Notes: generated by a model not told the origin, from the sequence alone. Shown: positions 23,223-34,384, counted from the stretch's first letter. The stretch is 64,000 bases of DNA from Scilla litardierei (GCA_030789695.1 CM061134.1:65423481-65487480), one strand, 5' to 3'. Translations and numbers: made by a program.

Positions 23223-23636
23223 TGATGCGGATGCGGACGCATCGCCGCCGACTCCACCGGCCTTTGGGGATGCGGGTCCACCCATCGTGACTTACGTGAG
23301 GCGTAGGAAGCGCGGGGTCGTCACGTAGTGAGTTTTGTGGGTCGAGGGGTATTTTAGTCTCTTCAGGCTAAATTAGTAAATCCCCGTTTTCTATTTAATT
23401 AGGGCTAGCCGCCTTTGTTAGGGCTATGCTTATTTTGTTGAAGAACATCCTTAGGCATCTTGCGAAGGATCTTTAGGCTTTTAATCCGCTCAAGTAAAAA
23501 AGCTAGGAGATCTAGTTCGTCTCGAAGGAACTCATTTATCTTTGTTCTTCCTCAAATTCTCCAATAAAATCCCTGTTTTTAATTTTTCCTCCTTTAAAAT
23601 CTGATTTCTATTGATTCGATCCATCGGATCGTATCA
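23223..23636 (+). repeat. G1 5' LTR
   Basis: 414 bp, TGATGCGG to GTATCA. Most differences from the 3' LTR are C/T or G/A transitions. Confidence 0.96.
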
Positions 23637-23640
23637 AAGT

Positions 23641-23654
23641 GGTATCAGAGTACT
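23641..23654 (+). promoter_or_regulatory. G1 primer-binding site
   Basis: GTGGTATCAGAGTAC follows the LTR after a short gap. TGGTATCAGAG is the standard initiator-Met tRNA primer site of plant retrotransposons. Confidence 0.9.
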
Positions 23655-23662
23655 AGATCCAA

Positions 23663-25560
23663 ATGGCGGCAAGCACTCGCTCGAAGGCGGATTTGATCGA
23701 AGAGAAGATTCAAGGGCTACGTGAGGATCTCAATCGGGAGATCGAAGAACGGTTCGAGGGATTGAAGAAGACGGTGGGGGATTCACTCAAGGATCACGCC
23801 CATTCGCAAGAAGACATTCAGATCGAACTTCGGGGGATGAGGACGGACGCCGCACAACAAGGCCGAGATCTCCGAGAATTGAAGGCGATGATACAAGCCC
23901 TCACGGTGGCGAAAGGAGATCGAGGCAAGGAGATCCAAGAGGGGGGAGATTCTACCCTAGAATCGGCCTCCCTAGAGCAAGCGCGGACGACGACAGAGTT
24001 TTCACATCAAGGCGACGTCGCGGGAGAGGCATGGACGACGGCGCGGCCAACCCTAGACCTGCGCGGGCCTGTTTCTCAAAAAATAGACCCTCGCGGGTCT
24101 GTTCAGGCCACGGCAGGCCCTATCGGGCCTGCTCAAGGGCCGACGGCCCAACCCAGGCCTCCCCAGGCCTGGGCGAGGCCGCCCGGCCAACCAGGGGCTT
24201 CAGCGCCCCCGGCGAACTCTCCCAGGCCTCCCCCGGCCTGGGTGAGCCCGCCGGGGCCACTGGGGGCCTCAGCCGACCCCGACGGGGGTTGGGTGCAGGC
24301 GGCACCCCCCGCCAGGGCCGCCGGAGGTGCGGCACCCCCATCCGGGGGTGCGGGAGGGCCGATGGGCCATTGTGGGGGGCCGGCGAGTTGGAACGGGCCC
24401 TCCGAGGGTTCGACAGGATGGGCCGCCCCTCCTGGGGGCCCGGCGACTTCGTCTCGATCCTTTGGGGGTGTGGCGGGGTTCGTACCTCACTCTGGGGAAA
24501 CGTTTGGGACAGTCGGAGGTGGCTGGGCTTCGGGGGCAGCTATTGGGACCCCGTCGGGCCAATTTTGGAGAGCGGAGACTACCCCACCTGGGCCGAGGCC
24601 CATTTTTGCACGACCACCAGAGTTTCCTGGGCATCACTATCAGCCCGAGGTATGGGAGAGGCCTGCATGGCCGGAGGAAGTGTACGAGGTTGACGGGGGA
24701 GGCCTGATGGAGACCCGGGGTGGCGGTTTGGTGTGGGGAGGTGACCGTGGAGGAGATAGGGGGCAGCAGGGAGACATCAACGCGGACCGGCGGTTGATGA
24801 AGTTGAAGATGCCAACATTCGATGGCACCGATCCCGACGGGTGGATATACCGAGCAGAGAGATACTTTCAGGTGATGGGGCTAACGGAGCAGGAGGTCCT
24901 GAAGGCCATTGGGATTTATTTTGAGGGGAAGGCTCTGGCATGGTACCGGTGGAAGATCGCACGGACCCCTTTTCACACCTGGGAGGAGCTGTCTGCACTG
25001 ATCGTGTATCGGTTCCAGGAGACAGCAGGGGGGATTTCTACGAGCAGCTGTCGGCCCTGAGGCAGTAGGGGACAGTGAGGGACTACGTAGAGAGATTTGA
25101 GATGCTGAATAGTCGGGTGAAGGGGGTGACCGACGAGGTGATGATAGGGAATTTTATGAGGGGGCTGAAGCCATCGATACGAGCTGAGTTGCGGATGCAG
25201 AGCTCTGCGACCTTGGAGGATGTCCTTCGCTTAGCCCATAAAACGGAGGAGAAGCATACATAGGAGAGGAGGATACGGGGAGCTTGGGGTGCCCAGAGTT
25301 CCCGCCCCACTCCACCAGCCGCGGCACAGAGACCACCTGAGGCTGTTCCTGAGACTCGAGGAGAGGGCCGCCCAGCTACCCTGGGGCGGCGGATGACTGA
25401 GGCAGAGGTAAGGGAGAAGCGGGCCAAGGGGTTGTGCTTTCGTTGCGATAAGAAGTTCACCCCTGGACACAGGTGTGCGAGCCGCCTACTGCAGATCACC
25501 ATGGTGCCCGACGAGGAGGGGTACGTGGTTGAGGAGGAGCCGGAGGAGGAGCCATTGGTA
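23663..25560 (+). pseudogene. G1 gag with zinc knuckle
   Basis: ATG at 23,663 follows the primer site closely. Residues 1-90 form a charged coiled-coil region (EEKIQGLREDLNREIEERFE). About residues 130-300 are low-complexity Pro/Gly/Ala. A retrotransposon capsid domain follows from residue 375 (LKMPTFDGTDPDGWIYRAER and ALAWYRWKI). A frameshift near 25,035 and TAG at 25,066 and 25,261 break the frame. It resumes as VRDYVERFEMLN and ends in a CFRCDKKFTPGHRC zinc knuckle near 25,435-25,476. Stops sit where Gln (CAG) fits the family. G2 encodes a related Gag. Confidence 0.88.
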
Positions 25561-25569
25561 GAGGAGGAG

Positions 25570-26150
25570 AAGTCTCACCTAGACTTCGCGGAGGTCTCCC
25601 TGAACTCTGTGGTGGGGTTCACTCCGAACCACACCATGAAGTTATCAGGGCAGCTGGGGGACACGGCGGTGACGGTGCTGATAGATAGTGGGGCCACCCA
25701 CAATTTTATTTTCAGCCGAGTGGTAGAGCGACATGGGCTGCAGCTGAGCACTCTGGAGAAGTTTACCGTACTGCTGGGGACATGGAAGATGGAGGAGAGC
25801 AAGGGGCTCTGCAAGGGTCTGTGCGGGTCTGTGCCTGACCTTGCAAGGGGTACAGATCATGGAGGACTTCTTGCCACTGGAGTTGGGCAACGTGGATATT
25901 ATCTTAGGAGTGCAGTGGCTGAAGAAGTTGGGGGAGATGATGGTGAACTGGAAGCTTCTGAGGATGGAGTTCCAGGATGGAGATCGGACCGTCGTGCTGA
26001 CAGGGGACCCGACCCTTTGTTTCTCTTTAGTGGCCTTCAAGGCCATCACTCGAGCGCTGCGGGACGATGGAGAGGGGTTCCTGGTGGAGTATCAGGGGCT
26101 GACAGCTGAGGGTGAGCAGTAGCAGGAGGAGACCGCAGCGGAGGTTGAGT
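25570..26150 (+). pseudogene. G1 protease region
   Basis: The frame contains VLIDSGATHNFI near 25,676-25,710, the catalytic Asp of retropepsin (DSGA). A frameshift near 25,810 moves the rest to another frame: LPLELGNVDIILGVQWLKKL (about 25,870-25,930) is the conserved flap and C-terminal part. TAG codons at 26,120 and 26,150 end it before the polymerase. Confidence 0.85.
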
Positions 26151-26159
26151 AGGTACTAG

Positions 26160-26932
26160 AGCAGTACCAGGAGGTCTTTCAGGACCCGCAGGGGCTACCA
26201 CCGTCCAGGGGGCATGAGCACGCGATTGTATTGCGTGATGGAGCAGCACCGGTGAGTGTGCAACCATACCGGTACCCACATGTGCAGAAGGACGAGATTG
26301 AGAGGATGGTGCGGGAGATGCTGCAGGCTGGGATCATCCAGCCAAGTGTGAGTCCTTTTTCGAGCCCAGTCTTGCTGGTCAAGAAGAAGGACGGGAGTTG
26401 GAGATTCTGCGTCGATTACCGGGCGCTAAATAAGGAAACTGTCGCCGACAAGTTTCCTATTCCGGTAATCGACGAGCTGCTGGACGAGCTTCATGGAGCG
26501 ACGATCTTTTCGAAGATCGACCTGAGGGCAGGGTACCACCAGATCTTGATGCGGCCAGAGGATGTGCCGAAGACTGCCTTCCGCACCCACGAGGGGCATT
26601 ACGAGTTCAGAGTCATGCCATTCGGCTTGACGAATGCCCCCTCTACTTTTCAGGCCTTGATGAACAAGGTCTTCCAGCCCTTCCTGCGTAGGTTCATTCT
26701 CATATTCTTTGACGATATTCTCGTCTACAGCAGGAGCTTGAGGGAGCATTTGGACCATTTAGAGGTGGTCTTCCGGGAGTTGGCACATCACTTTTTCGCC
26801 AACAAGAAGAAGTGCAATTTCGGTCAGGAGAGGATCGAGTACTTAGGGCATGTGGTGTCGGCAGAGGGGGTAGCGGCCGACAGGGCGAAGATAGCGGCTA
26901 TGCTGATTGGCCGGTCCCTACGACACTGCTAG
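26160..26932 (+). pseudogene. G1 reverse transcriptase
   Basis: This frame is open and holds the whole polymerase core: [52 protein letters not shown] (first Asp), [15 protein letters not shown] and FFDDILVYS (catalytic DD, about 26,703-26,730). A frameshift near 26,900-26,935 separates it from RNase H. Alone it looks catalytically complete, but it lies in a broken polyprotein. Confidence 0.92.
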
Positions 26933-27590
26933 CTCTTCGGGGATTTTTGGGTCTGACGGGCTATTATCGGAAGTTTGTGAAGGGGTACAACACCATAGCC
27001 TGGCCCCTCATCGAGCAGCTTAAGAAGGACGGGTTCCATTGGGGGGAGGAGGCCACCAAGGCTTTTCAAGCCTTGAAGGTGGTGATGACGACATCACCAG
27101 TTCTTGCCTTGCCAGATTTCAGCCTATCTTTCGTGGTGGAGACTGACGCTTCGGGATATGGATTGGGGGCGGTGCTTATGCAGGAGGGACGGCCCATAGC
27201 ATATTTCAGTCAGGTGTTGTCTGCTAGAGCACGGCTGAAATTGGTGTATGAGCGGGAATTGATGGCCATTGTCTTCGTGGTGACGAAGTGACGGCCCTAT
27301 CTGTTGGGTCGGGAGTTCGTGGTCAGGACGGACCAAAGGAGCCTTAAGTACCTTTTGGAGCAGCGATTGGTTACTGAGGAGCACCAGCGTTGGTTGTCCA
27401 AGCTGGTGGGGTACCGATTCGACATCGAGTACAGGCCGGGGTTGGAGAACAAGGCAGCTGATGCCTTGTCTCACCGGGAGGAGAGTGTAGACTTGGCTCT
27501 GTCGCGACCGATATGGTTGGACTGGGAGCCTATTTTTCAGGAGGCGGAGAGTGTTGAAGAGCTGAGACGGATCCGAGAGTTGCTGCAGTA
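26933..27590 (+). pseudogene. G1 RNase H and connection
   Basis: Open stretches give [19 protein letters not shown], the thumb/connection, then [20 protein letters not shown] (RNase H Asp), [10 protein letters not shown] (Glu), and after a TGA at 27,289 the frame resumes with FVVRTDQRSLKYLLEQRL (Asp) and ENKAADALSHRE. The TGA stands where Trp (TGG) is expected. Confidence 0.9.
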
Positions 27591-28800
27591 GGGGAAGGAG
27601 GGGCCGATCGGGTATTCCTTGCAGGGGCGCAGACTGCTTTACCAGGGGAGGTTGGTGCTACCGCGGGCCTCAGGATTTATACCAGTCCTATTTTAGGAGT
27701 TCCACGGGTCGGCGACTGGAGGCCATTCGGGGGTACAGCAGACGTACCAGCGGATGGCTAGGGAGGTGTACTGGCCCAGGATGCGGAGGAGGGTTGCCCA
27801 GTTAGTAGCTGCTTGTGACGTCTGCCAGCGTCACAAGTATATGGCCATGGCTCCAGCCGGACTCCTACAGCCGTTGCAGTTGCCAGAAAGGGTATGTGAG
27901 GAGGTCTTGATGGATTTCATTGACGGGCTGCCCCGCTCCGAGGGATATACTGTGATCCTCGTTGTAGTAGACCGCCTGGGTAAGTATGCCCATTTCATAC
28001 CATTGAGGCATCCTTACACAGCGTCTCGGTGGCCACAACATTCATACGGGAGGTGATACGCCTACATGGGATACCGGGATCCATAGTGTCCGACAGGGAC
28101 AAGGTCTTCTTGAGCGGGTTTTGGCAGGAGCTCTTCAGGGTACATGGTACGGTCCTTAAGCAGAGTACGACGTACCACCCGCAGACGGACGGGCAGACCG
28201 AGGTGGTGAACCGCTCTATAGAGACTTATCTACGGTGCTTCGCGTCAGAGACACCTCGACAGTGGCACAGGTGGTTGGCATGGGCGGAGTACTGGTACAA
28301 CACATCGTACCACTCAACAGCAGGGACGACCCCCTTCAGGATCCTCTATGGGCGAGACCCACCATCCTTGCTGCGTTTCGGTTAGAGGCAGACTCCGGTG
28401 TCACAGGTAGAAGCTTACATGGGAGACAAAGATGCTATGTTGGAGGAGCTACGACGACATCTTGTGAGGGCTCATCAGGTGATGAAGGCACGGGCAGACG
28501 GCCACCGGAGGGACGTCCACTTTCAGGAGGGTGATATGGTGTACCTTAAGCTGCGACCATATAGGCAGAAGATTTTAGCTCGGAGGCAGAACGAGAAGCT
28601 AGCAGCTCGCTACTACGGTCCCTACCAGATTGCGGTCAAGATTGGGAAGGTGGCTTATCGGCTACACCTGCCACCTTCCTCGACGATACATCCGGTGTTT
28701 CATGTGTCGCAGCTACGGAGGGCGATTGGAGACCAGTCAGCCACGTCGACTCTGCCACCTACACTGACGGAGGACATGGAGGTATTGCTCGAGCCCCTGG
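27591..28800 (+). pseudogene. G1 integrase
   Basis: The HHCC zinc-binding region is seen as FHGSATGGHSGV and CDVCQRHK. The DDE core is LMDFIDGLP (Asp), [14 protein letters not shown] (Asp), and [14 protein letters not shown] (Glu). A frameshift near 28,030 breaks the core. The C-terminal part has GDMVYLKLRPYRQ and LPPSSTIHPVFHVSQLR, the conserved GPY/F-type module (YYGPYQI). TAG codons lie at 27,589, about 27,695 and 28,384. Confidence 0.9.
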
Positions 28801-28945
28801 ATGTGTAGGCAGTTCGTCAGGGACCGGGACGACGAAAAGAGGTGCTGATCTACTGGGTGGGCCTGCCTGATTGTGACGCCACATGGGAGGCATATGACGT
28901 GGTCCGGGAGCAGTTTCCAGATTTCCACCTTGAGGACAAGGTGGC
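28801..28945 (+). pseudogene. G1 chromodomain and LEDKV end
   Basis: After a TAG at 28,806 the frame reads EVLIYWVGLPDCDATWEAYD, VVREQFPDFHLEDKV. The W-x-G-L-P...ATWE pattern is the chromodomain of plant chromoviruses, thought to direct integration to particular chromatin. The final HLEDKV is encoded by the conserved hairpin. Confidence 0.88.
28925..28944 (+). other. LEDKV hairpin before the G1 3' LTR
   Basis: CCACCTTG-AGGA-CAAGGTGG: a perfect 8-bp stem with a four-base loop, 20 bp upstream of the LTR and next to the polypurine stretch AGCGGGGGGG. Confidence 0.9.
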
Positions 28946-28964
28946 TCTTTTAGCGGGGGGGTAT

Positions 28965-29377
28965 TGATGTGGATGCGGACGCATTGCCGCCGACTCTACC
29001 GGCCATTGGAGATGCGGGTCCACCCATCGTGACTTATGTGAGGCGTAGGAAGCGCGGGGTCGTCACGTAGTGAGTTTAGTGGGTTGAGGGGTATTTTAGT
29101 CTCTTCAGGCTAAATTAGTAAATCCCCGTTTTCTATTTAATTAGGACTAACCGCCTTTGTTAGGGCTATACTTATTTTGTTGAAGAACATCCTTAGGCAT
29201 CTTGCGAAGGATCTTTAGGCTTTTAATCCGTTCAAGTAAAAGCTAGGAGATCGAGTTCATCTCGAAGGAACTCATTTATCTTTGTTCTTCCTCAAATTCT
29301 CCAATAAAAATCCCTCTTTTTAATTTTTCCTCCTTTAAAATCTGATTTCTATTGATTCGATCCATCGGATCGTATCA
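28965..29377 (+). repeat. G1 3' LTR
   Basis: 413 bp, TGATGTGG to GTATCA, preceded by a G-rich tract (GCGGGGGGGTAT) that serves as polypurine tract. Target duplication AAAGG follows. Confidence 0.96.
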
Positions 29378-29382
29378 AAAGG

Positions 29383-29430
29383 CTGGAGTGTTTCCGTGTG
29401 CTAAAGTATGACGTTGAAACAGATCCCGCG
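29383..29430 (+). CDS. PICALM3-like: PICALM3-like exon 5, right half
   Basis: The frame continues LECFRVLKYDVETDPA directly after the second AAAGG and ends at donor GTAAGC. Joined conceptually to the left half, exon 5 is 101 bp and ends in phase 0, so the insertion caused no other local damage. Confidence 0.95.
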
Positions 29431-30273
29431 GTAAGCATCTTATTCTACGGTTTCATTCTTGTTTCTGGTTTAGATATTCTCGAATGGGTTGTCGGTGGCA
29501 ATTAATCACGAGTTAAACAAGAAGAAGCCCCTTTACGTTTTATGCTGCTGTCAATGTCTTTTCGTTTTTCCTTTTTGTGTGAGCATGCATGCGTCTCTTT
29601 GTTTGTTATGAGCATGGTCTGAAATCTTAACCGATGCTGACACATATTGCTCGTATCCTATTAGATTGCTAGCATGCCGACATGATCCATTCTGAAACTG
29701 CCCAATACCACCAATGCTAACTAATAACAACTAATATAAGAAGAGCTTCAATGTTTGAGTTATTAAACTTTGAAACTCAATATTATTTCATAAAGTGTTC
29801 AAAATAAACCTGCTTAACTGTCAAATTAAAGGATCAAAATGTTGGCCCGTTGATTGAGTAGGTTAAAATATATATTATATTTTAATAGATAACAGAGATA
29901 ATATATGGACAGATGAAACTTATTGAAGAAGAATATATGCATGCAACTCATTGATATGTTAAGCTAAGGCAACCAATATGTAAAGTTCGATAGGTATCAC
30001 CTGATACTTCTAATAGAGCCAATACCGATAATATAAACTAACATCCGAAAACGAATCCGAAACCGAGATTTTGAACCTTGGTTATGTGCATGGTGTGGGT
30101 TTGTATGCTGTCATGTTGGATAGGGTGTAAGTTTGTTTGATAAAATCATGTTGGCATGGTCTCTCAACAACCCAGCCATATCAAGATTTTTTTAATTTGT
30201 TTATCGTCATTTTTCTTTTAAATCCCTATAGTGGACCAGAAAGTATTATCGACTAAAGGTGTAACATGTCCAG
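29431..30273 (+). other. Intron 5, no feature seen
   Basis: AT-rich intron of 843 bp with no recognised transposon or ORF. Confidence 0.7.
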
Positions 30274-30357
30274 AGAACTCGAGATCTTGCCACTGCTGAA
30301 TTACTTGAACAGTTGCCTGCACTGCAACAACTTCTGTCTCGTCTACTTAACTGCCAG
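30274..30357 (+). CDS. PICALM3-like: PICALM3-like exon 6
   Basis: Acceptor GTCCAG, donor GTTAGC at 30,358. The 84 bp encode RTRDLATAELLEQLPALQQL and LSRLLNCQ, the strongly conserved ANTH helix LLEQLPALQQLL. Confidence 0.93.
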
Positions 30358-30449
30358 GTTAGCTCCCATTTGCACTCAGATCTCACCATCTCTAGTTGTA
30401 TCAGTAGGAGTTGATACATTATGATACGGGATCAATAACTTTTGTGCAG

Positions 30450-30500
30450 CCACAGGGTGCAGCGTCTTTTAATTTTGCAATTCAGCTGGCTCTTTCGATG
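30450..30500 (+). CDS. PICALM3-like: PICALM3-like exon 7
   Basis: Acceptor TGCAG, donor GTGAGG. It encodes PQGAASFNFAIQLALSM (51 bp, phase 0). Introns 6 and 7 are 92 and 102 bp. Confidence 0.93.
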
Positions 30501-30602
30501 GTGAGGGAACTAAATAATTATCTTTTATTATATGTTTTGATAATTTAAAGTAATTGCTGGGAGCATTTGTATTCCTAACTGCTTCATATTTTACCTTAAT
30601 AG

Positions 30603-30668
30603 GTTGCTGGGGAGAGCGTAAAGATTTATAATGCAATTAGTGATGGTACAATAAATTTGGTTGACAAC
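30603..30668 (+). CDS. PICALM3-like: PICALM3-like exon 8
   Basis: Acceptor AATAG, donor GTATTA at 30,669. It encodes VAGESVKIYNAISDGTINLV plus DN. Recognisable copia C2 sequence starts only about 25 bp after the donor. Confidence 0.92.
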
Positions 30669-30692
30669 GTATTATTAGACTATTTCAAATAA

Positions 30693-32575
30693 AGGTAATT
30701 CTAGTGCTCTGGCAGTTAACACTGGTAAAGGTATCCGAGAATTTCATTGTGACCACTGCAACAAGAAGGTGCATACTGTAGTTCGGTGTTTTTTTACTTC
30801 ATCCTCATCTCAAGGCCAAGTATGATCAGAAATGGAAAAAGAAGGTGCAAGCAGTAATAGCCACGATGTCGATTCCAATAAGTAACCATTCCACCCATGC
30901 TTCAGGTTATCATCATGCTTTTTCAGCGTCTTCAAAATCTAGCACTTGGATTATAGATTCTGGTGTTACTGATCATATGGCTAATCATCTCTCGTCTGTG
31001 CATTCCTTCAATCATATCTTTGATAATCGTACTGTTTCTGTGGCTACTGGGGCTTCGGCCCCTATTATTGGGAGTGGTAAAGTTACATTCTTTCCTACTA
31101 CTTCTAGTTCTGATGCTCTTGTTGTTCCGTCTTTCCCGGTTCAGCTTCTTTCTGTAGGAAGAATTTCTAATTTCTTAGACTGTGATGTTATTTTCTCTCC
31201 TAATTCGGTTATCTTTCATGATCGAAAGTCGAGGAAAACGATTGGTGAAGGAACATATTCTTATGGGCTTTACTTTTTCAATCCAAGTAAAGGGGCGTTT
31301 CATACTAGCACATTGACTGAGAGTCAAATTATGCATAAGAGATTAGGTCATCCCTGCAATCGTATTTTGTCTTGTATCTTGTCTTCCATTCCTGTTAAGT
31401 CAACATTATGTGATGTTTGTCAGTTTTCTAAACAAACTCGTTTACCCTTCATTAACTCTATGTCAGTATCCGATGAACCGTTTGCTTTAGTTCATTCTGA
31501 TTTATGGGATCCTGCTCCTATTGATTCTTATGATGGTTACAAATATTTTTTGTTACTTATTGATGATCGATCACATCCTTCTTGGTTATACTTGCTGTAA
31601 TCTAAAAAGGAGGTATGTGCTATAATTAAGGATTTTCATACTAGGGTAATAACTCAATTTGATGCCAAAGTAAAAATTCTCAGGTCTTACAATGGTACAG
31701 AATATGTCAACCATTCTCTTGTCGAATATCTTCGTAGCCATGGTATTATTCACCAGACTAGTTGTGTAGATACACAACAACAGAACAACGTAGCAGAAAG
31801 GAAGAATTGACATATTCTGGAAACAACACGAGCCATCATGTTTCAGATGAATGTACCGAAGAAATATTGGTCCCATGGAGTTTTGACTGTTGTTTACTTA
31901 ATTAATCGTACGCCTAGTAGAGTGATTAATCTCAAGTCTCCATTGGAAGTTTTGCAAGATCGTAAACCTGGTTTGTCTCATCTGCGAGTGTTTGGATGTG
32001 TTTGTTATGTGTATCGACCATCTACTAATCGTGACAAGTTAGACCCTCGAGCAACTCGGTGTGTGTTCTTTGGTTATTCTTCTACGCAGAACGGATACAT
32101 ATGTTATGACAAATCCGCTCGTAAGATATTCGTTTCTCGAGATGTTCGTTTTTAGAAAATGAACCATTCTTCGACTGGAAGGATAAGTATGGGAGTTGGT
32201 CCCAGGGGGAGTATATGTCAGATTTTTGGGCTTTTCGATTATTAGCTCCACTGATGACAGTGTTGAGACTGATACAAATCATTCGGTAATTGATGCAGAT
32301 CATTCGGTAGTTGAAATGTCCTCTGATGCTACACCAGTAACTGAAACACCATCTCTTATTATTGATATCGAAACTGCTCCGCCAATATTTGAAATTGATC
32401 AAGAATCTGATGCTGTAGTTGAAACTGATACAGATCATCAGCCTCCAAGATACTCAGATAGAGAAAAGTGTCCGGCTGTGATGTTGAAAGACCATATTAC
32501 CTATCTTAGTGCTATCTCCTATCCTATACAAGCTCATCTAACATACGACAATGTTACCCAAATAACATTCTGATT
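30693..32575 (+). pseudogene. C2 gag end, protease and integrase
   Basis: Starts with gag remnants and a zinc knuckle near 30,750-30,791 (CDHCNKKVHTVVRC, the usual Gly replaced by Val). Protease follows: TWIIDSGVTDHMAN (about 30,948), where plant copia usually has DSGAT. Then the pre-integrase ESQIMHKRLGHP and CDVCQFSKQTRLPF, the integrase core (LVHSDLWDPAPIDSYDGYKY with Asp; YNGTEYVN with second Asp replaced in SYNGTE; NNVAERKN with Glu) and the C-terminal LSHLRVFGCVCYVY. Stops at about 31,598 and 31,808 and a frameshift near 32,155 inactivate it. Confidence 0.88.
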
Positions 32576-32585
32576 TCTGTGTGCG

Positions 32586-34133
32586 TTGTCATGTGAAGTT
32601 GAACCGAGTAATTTCAGAGATGCTAATTCCTCTTCGGTCTGGAAACAAGCAATGAAGGAAGAGGTACATGCTCTTAAGGAGAATCATACATGGGATATTG
32701 TTAAGCTACCTTCTGGAAAGAAGACTGTTGGGTGTCTTTGGGTTTATAAGATCAAATACCAGAGCGATGGGACCATTGAACGACATAAAGCAAGACTTGT
32801 TGCTAGAGGATTTACTCAGACATATGGAGAAGACTATAAAGAAACGTTTGCTCCAGTTGCCAAAATGAACACGTTTTGAGTTCTCATGTCCTTAGCAGTA
32901 AATCATGGTTGGAAGCTATTTTAGATGGATGTGAAAAATGCTTTCCTTCATGGAGATCTAGAAGAAGTCTATATGAGTGTCCCACCTAGACATCTACAAG
33001 AGTCCATTTTTGGAGTAGCTTGCAAATTAAGAAAAGCTATTTATGGGCTTAAGCAATCACTACGAGCCAAGTATGCTAAACTAAGTTCGGTCCTCATGAT
33101 GAATGGTCTCAAGAGAAGCGCTGCAGATCCGACCTTATTTGTTAAGAGAAGTAAGTCTGGTATCACTATCGTTTTGGTATATGTAGATGATATTGTGATC
33201 ACTGGTGATGATTAAGCTGAAATCTCAAGACTGAAAGCATTGATGCATAGAAGATTTGCTATCAAGGATTTGGGATTACTAAAATATTTTCTTGGGTTGA
33301 AAGTTGCCTACTCCGATAAAGATATGTTTCTTAATCAGAGGAAGTATGTTCTTGACTTATTGAAGAAAATAGGAAAGATGAGTATTAAACTGTCAGATAC
33401 GTCTACTGATAGTGGTGGTAAGCTTGATGCTGATGGTGAATTTTATTCGGATATTGGAAAGTTTCAATGCTTGGTTGGTCGACTGATTTATCTTACTATT
33501 ACTCGACCGGATATTTCATATGTTGTAAGTCTGGTAAGCCGATTCATGCATGCTCTTGCTGTTAATCATATAAATGCTGTTAATAGAATATTACAGTATC
33601 TGAAGGGCTCACCTAGAAGAGGTATTTGGATGCATAAGAATGGACATAACGACATTACTGCTTATACTGATGCTGATTGGGTTGGATTTCCTGTTGATAG
33701 AAAATCTACAACCGGTTATTACACATTTGTTGGTGGAAATTTAGTCACTTGGAAGAGTAAAAAGCAAACTTTGGTAGCTCGATCAAGTGCAAAAGCTGAA
33801 TACCATGCAATGGTCTCGATGACAAGGGAAATAATTTGGCTTCGGGCTCGTCTCAATGATTTAGGTTTTGGTTTGTCTCGACCTACAATAATGTTTTGTG
33901 ATAATCAAGCGGCGATTCATATTGCATCAAATCCCGTGTTTCATGAAAGGACTAAACACATTGAGGTAGATTGTCACTTTGTGCGAGAAAATAAACAAGC
34001 CAATATCATATGCACTCCATTTGTTCGTAGTGATCAACAACTAGCTGATATCTTCACCAAAGGTTTATTCGCTGCTAAATTCCAAGAGATATTGTCCAAG
34101 TTGGGCTCTATTGACATTTTCGCACCAACTTGA
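32586..34133 (+). pseudogene. C2 reverse transcriptase and RNase H
   Basis: The reverse transcriptase (RVT_2) begins SVWKQAMKEEVHALKENHTW, then GTIERHKARLVARGFTQTYG, MDVKNAFLHGDLEEVYMSVP (catalytic Asp) and VLVYVDDIVITGDD (catalytic DD). RNase H has YTDADWVGFPVDRKSTTGYY, SAKAEYHAM and FCDNQAAIHIA. The end is TPFVRSDQQLADIFTKGL. Stops near 32,877, 32,923 and 33,214 split an otherwise complete polymerase, and the last 297 codons are open. Confidence 0.92.
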
Positions 34134-34144
34134 GGGGGGAGTAT

Positions 34145-34384
34145 TGGAAAGAAGAGAGAATAGGATCCACTGGATCCATTATATGTGTGGTTGATATTTG
34201 ATGAGCACATATGTTGTTACCATATTTGGTTTTAGGGTTTGCTAGCCTTATAAATATTGGCGGCTACCCTCCTCATTCTAACATAATCGAAATAAGAAAG
34301 TCCCTCTTCTCCGTGTGTGGATGTAGGCTATGTTTATAGCAGAACCGCGTTAAATCTTTGTCTTTCTTGATTGTTATTTCTACA
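34145..34384 (+). repeat. C2 3' LTR
   Basis: TGGAAAGAAGAG to TTTCTACA directly after the polypurine tract, with a TATAAATA promoter-like box near 34,250. No second copy remains in the window. Confidence 0.75.

Larger units (their letters stand above)
23223..29377 (+). mobile_element. Ty3/gypsy chromovirus G1 inserted in exon 5
   Basis: Complete 6,155-bp element with LTRs 23,223-23,636 and 28,965-29,377, both TG...CA, and perfect target duplications AAAGG (23,218-23,222 and 29,378-29,382). The order gag, protease, reverse transcriptase, RNase H, integrase, chromodomain is the chromovirus layout. About 15 substitutions and two small indels separate the LTRs by eye (near 3.6%), so insertion was relatively recent. 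The coding region has at least nine stops and several frameshifts, so it is no longer autonomous. It interrupts host coding sequence between Arg and Leu codons. Confidence 0.97.
30690..34384 (+). mobile_element. 5'-truncated Ty1/copia retrotransposon C2 in intron 8
   Basis: The element begins inside gag, just before the zinc knuckle, and runs through protease, integrase, reverse transcriptase and RNase H to a polypurine tract (TTGAGGGGGGAG) and a 240-bp 3' LTR (34,145-34,384, TGGAAAG to TCTACA). The 5' LTR and most of gag are missing. The order and ADIFTKGL ending are standard copia. The interior has six clear in-frame stops, each explained by one C-to-T change on the sense strand. Confidence 0.9.

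Noticed and set aside
23663..28808. Integrated pararetrovirus or retrovirus-like virus with an envelope gene
   Set aside because: The order, chromodomain, LTRs and target duplication fit an ordinary plant chromovirus. No movement, coat or envelope gene is present.
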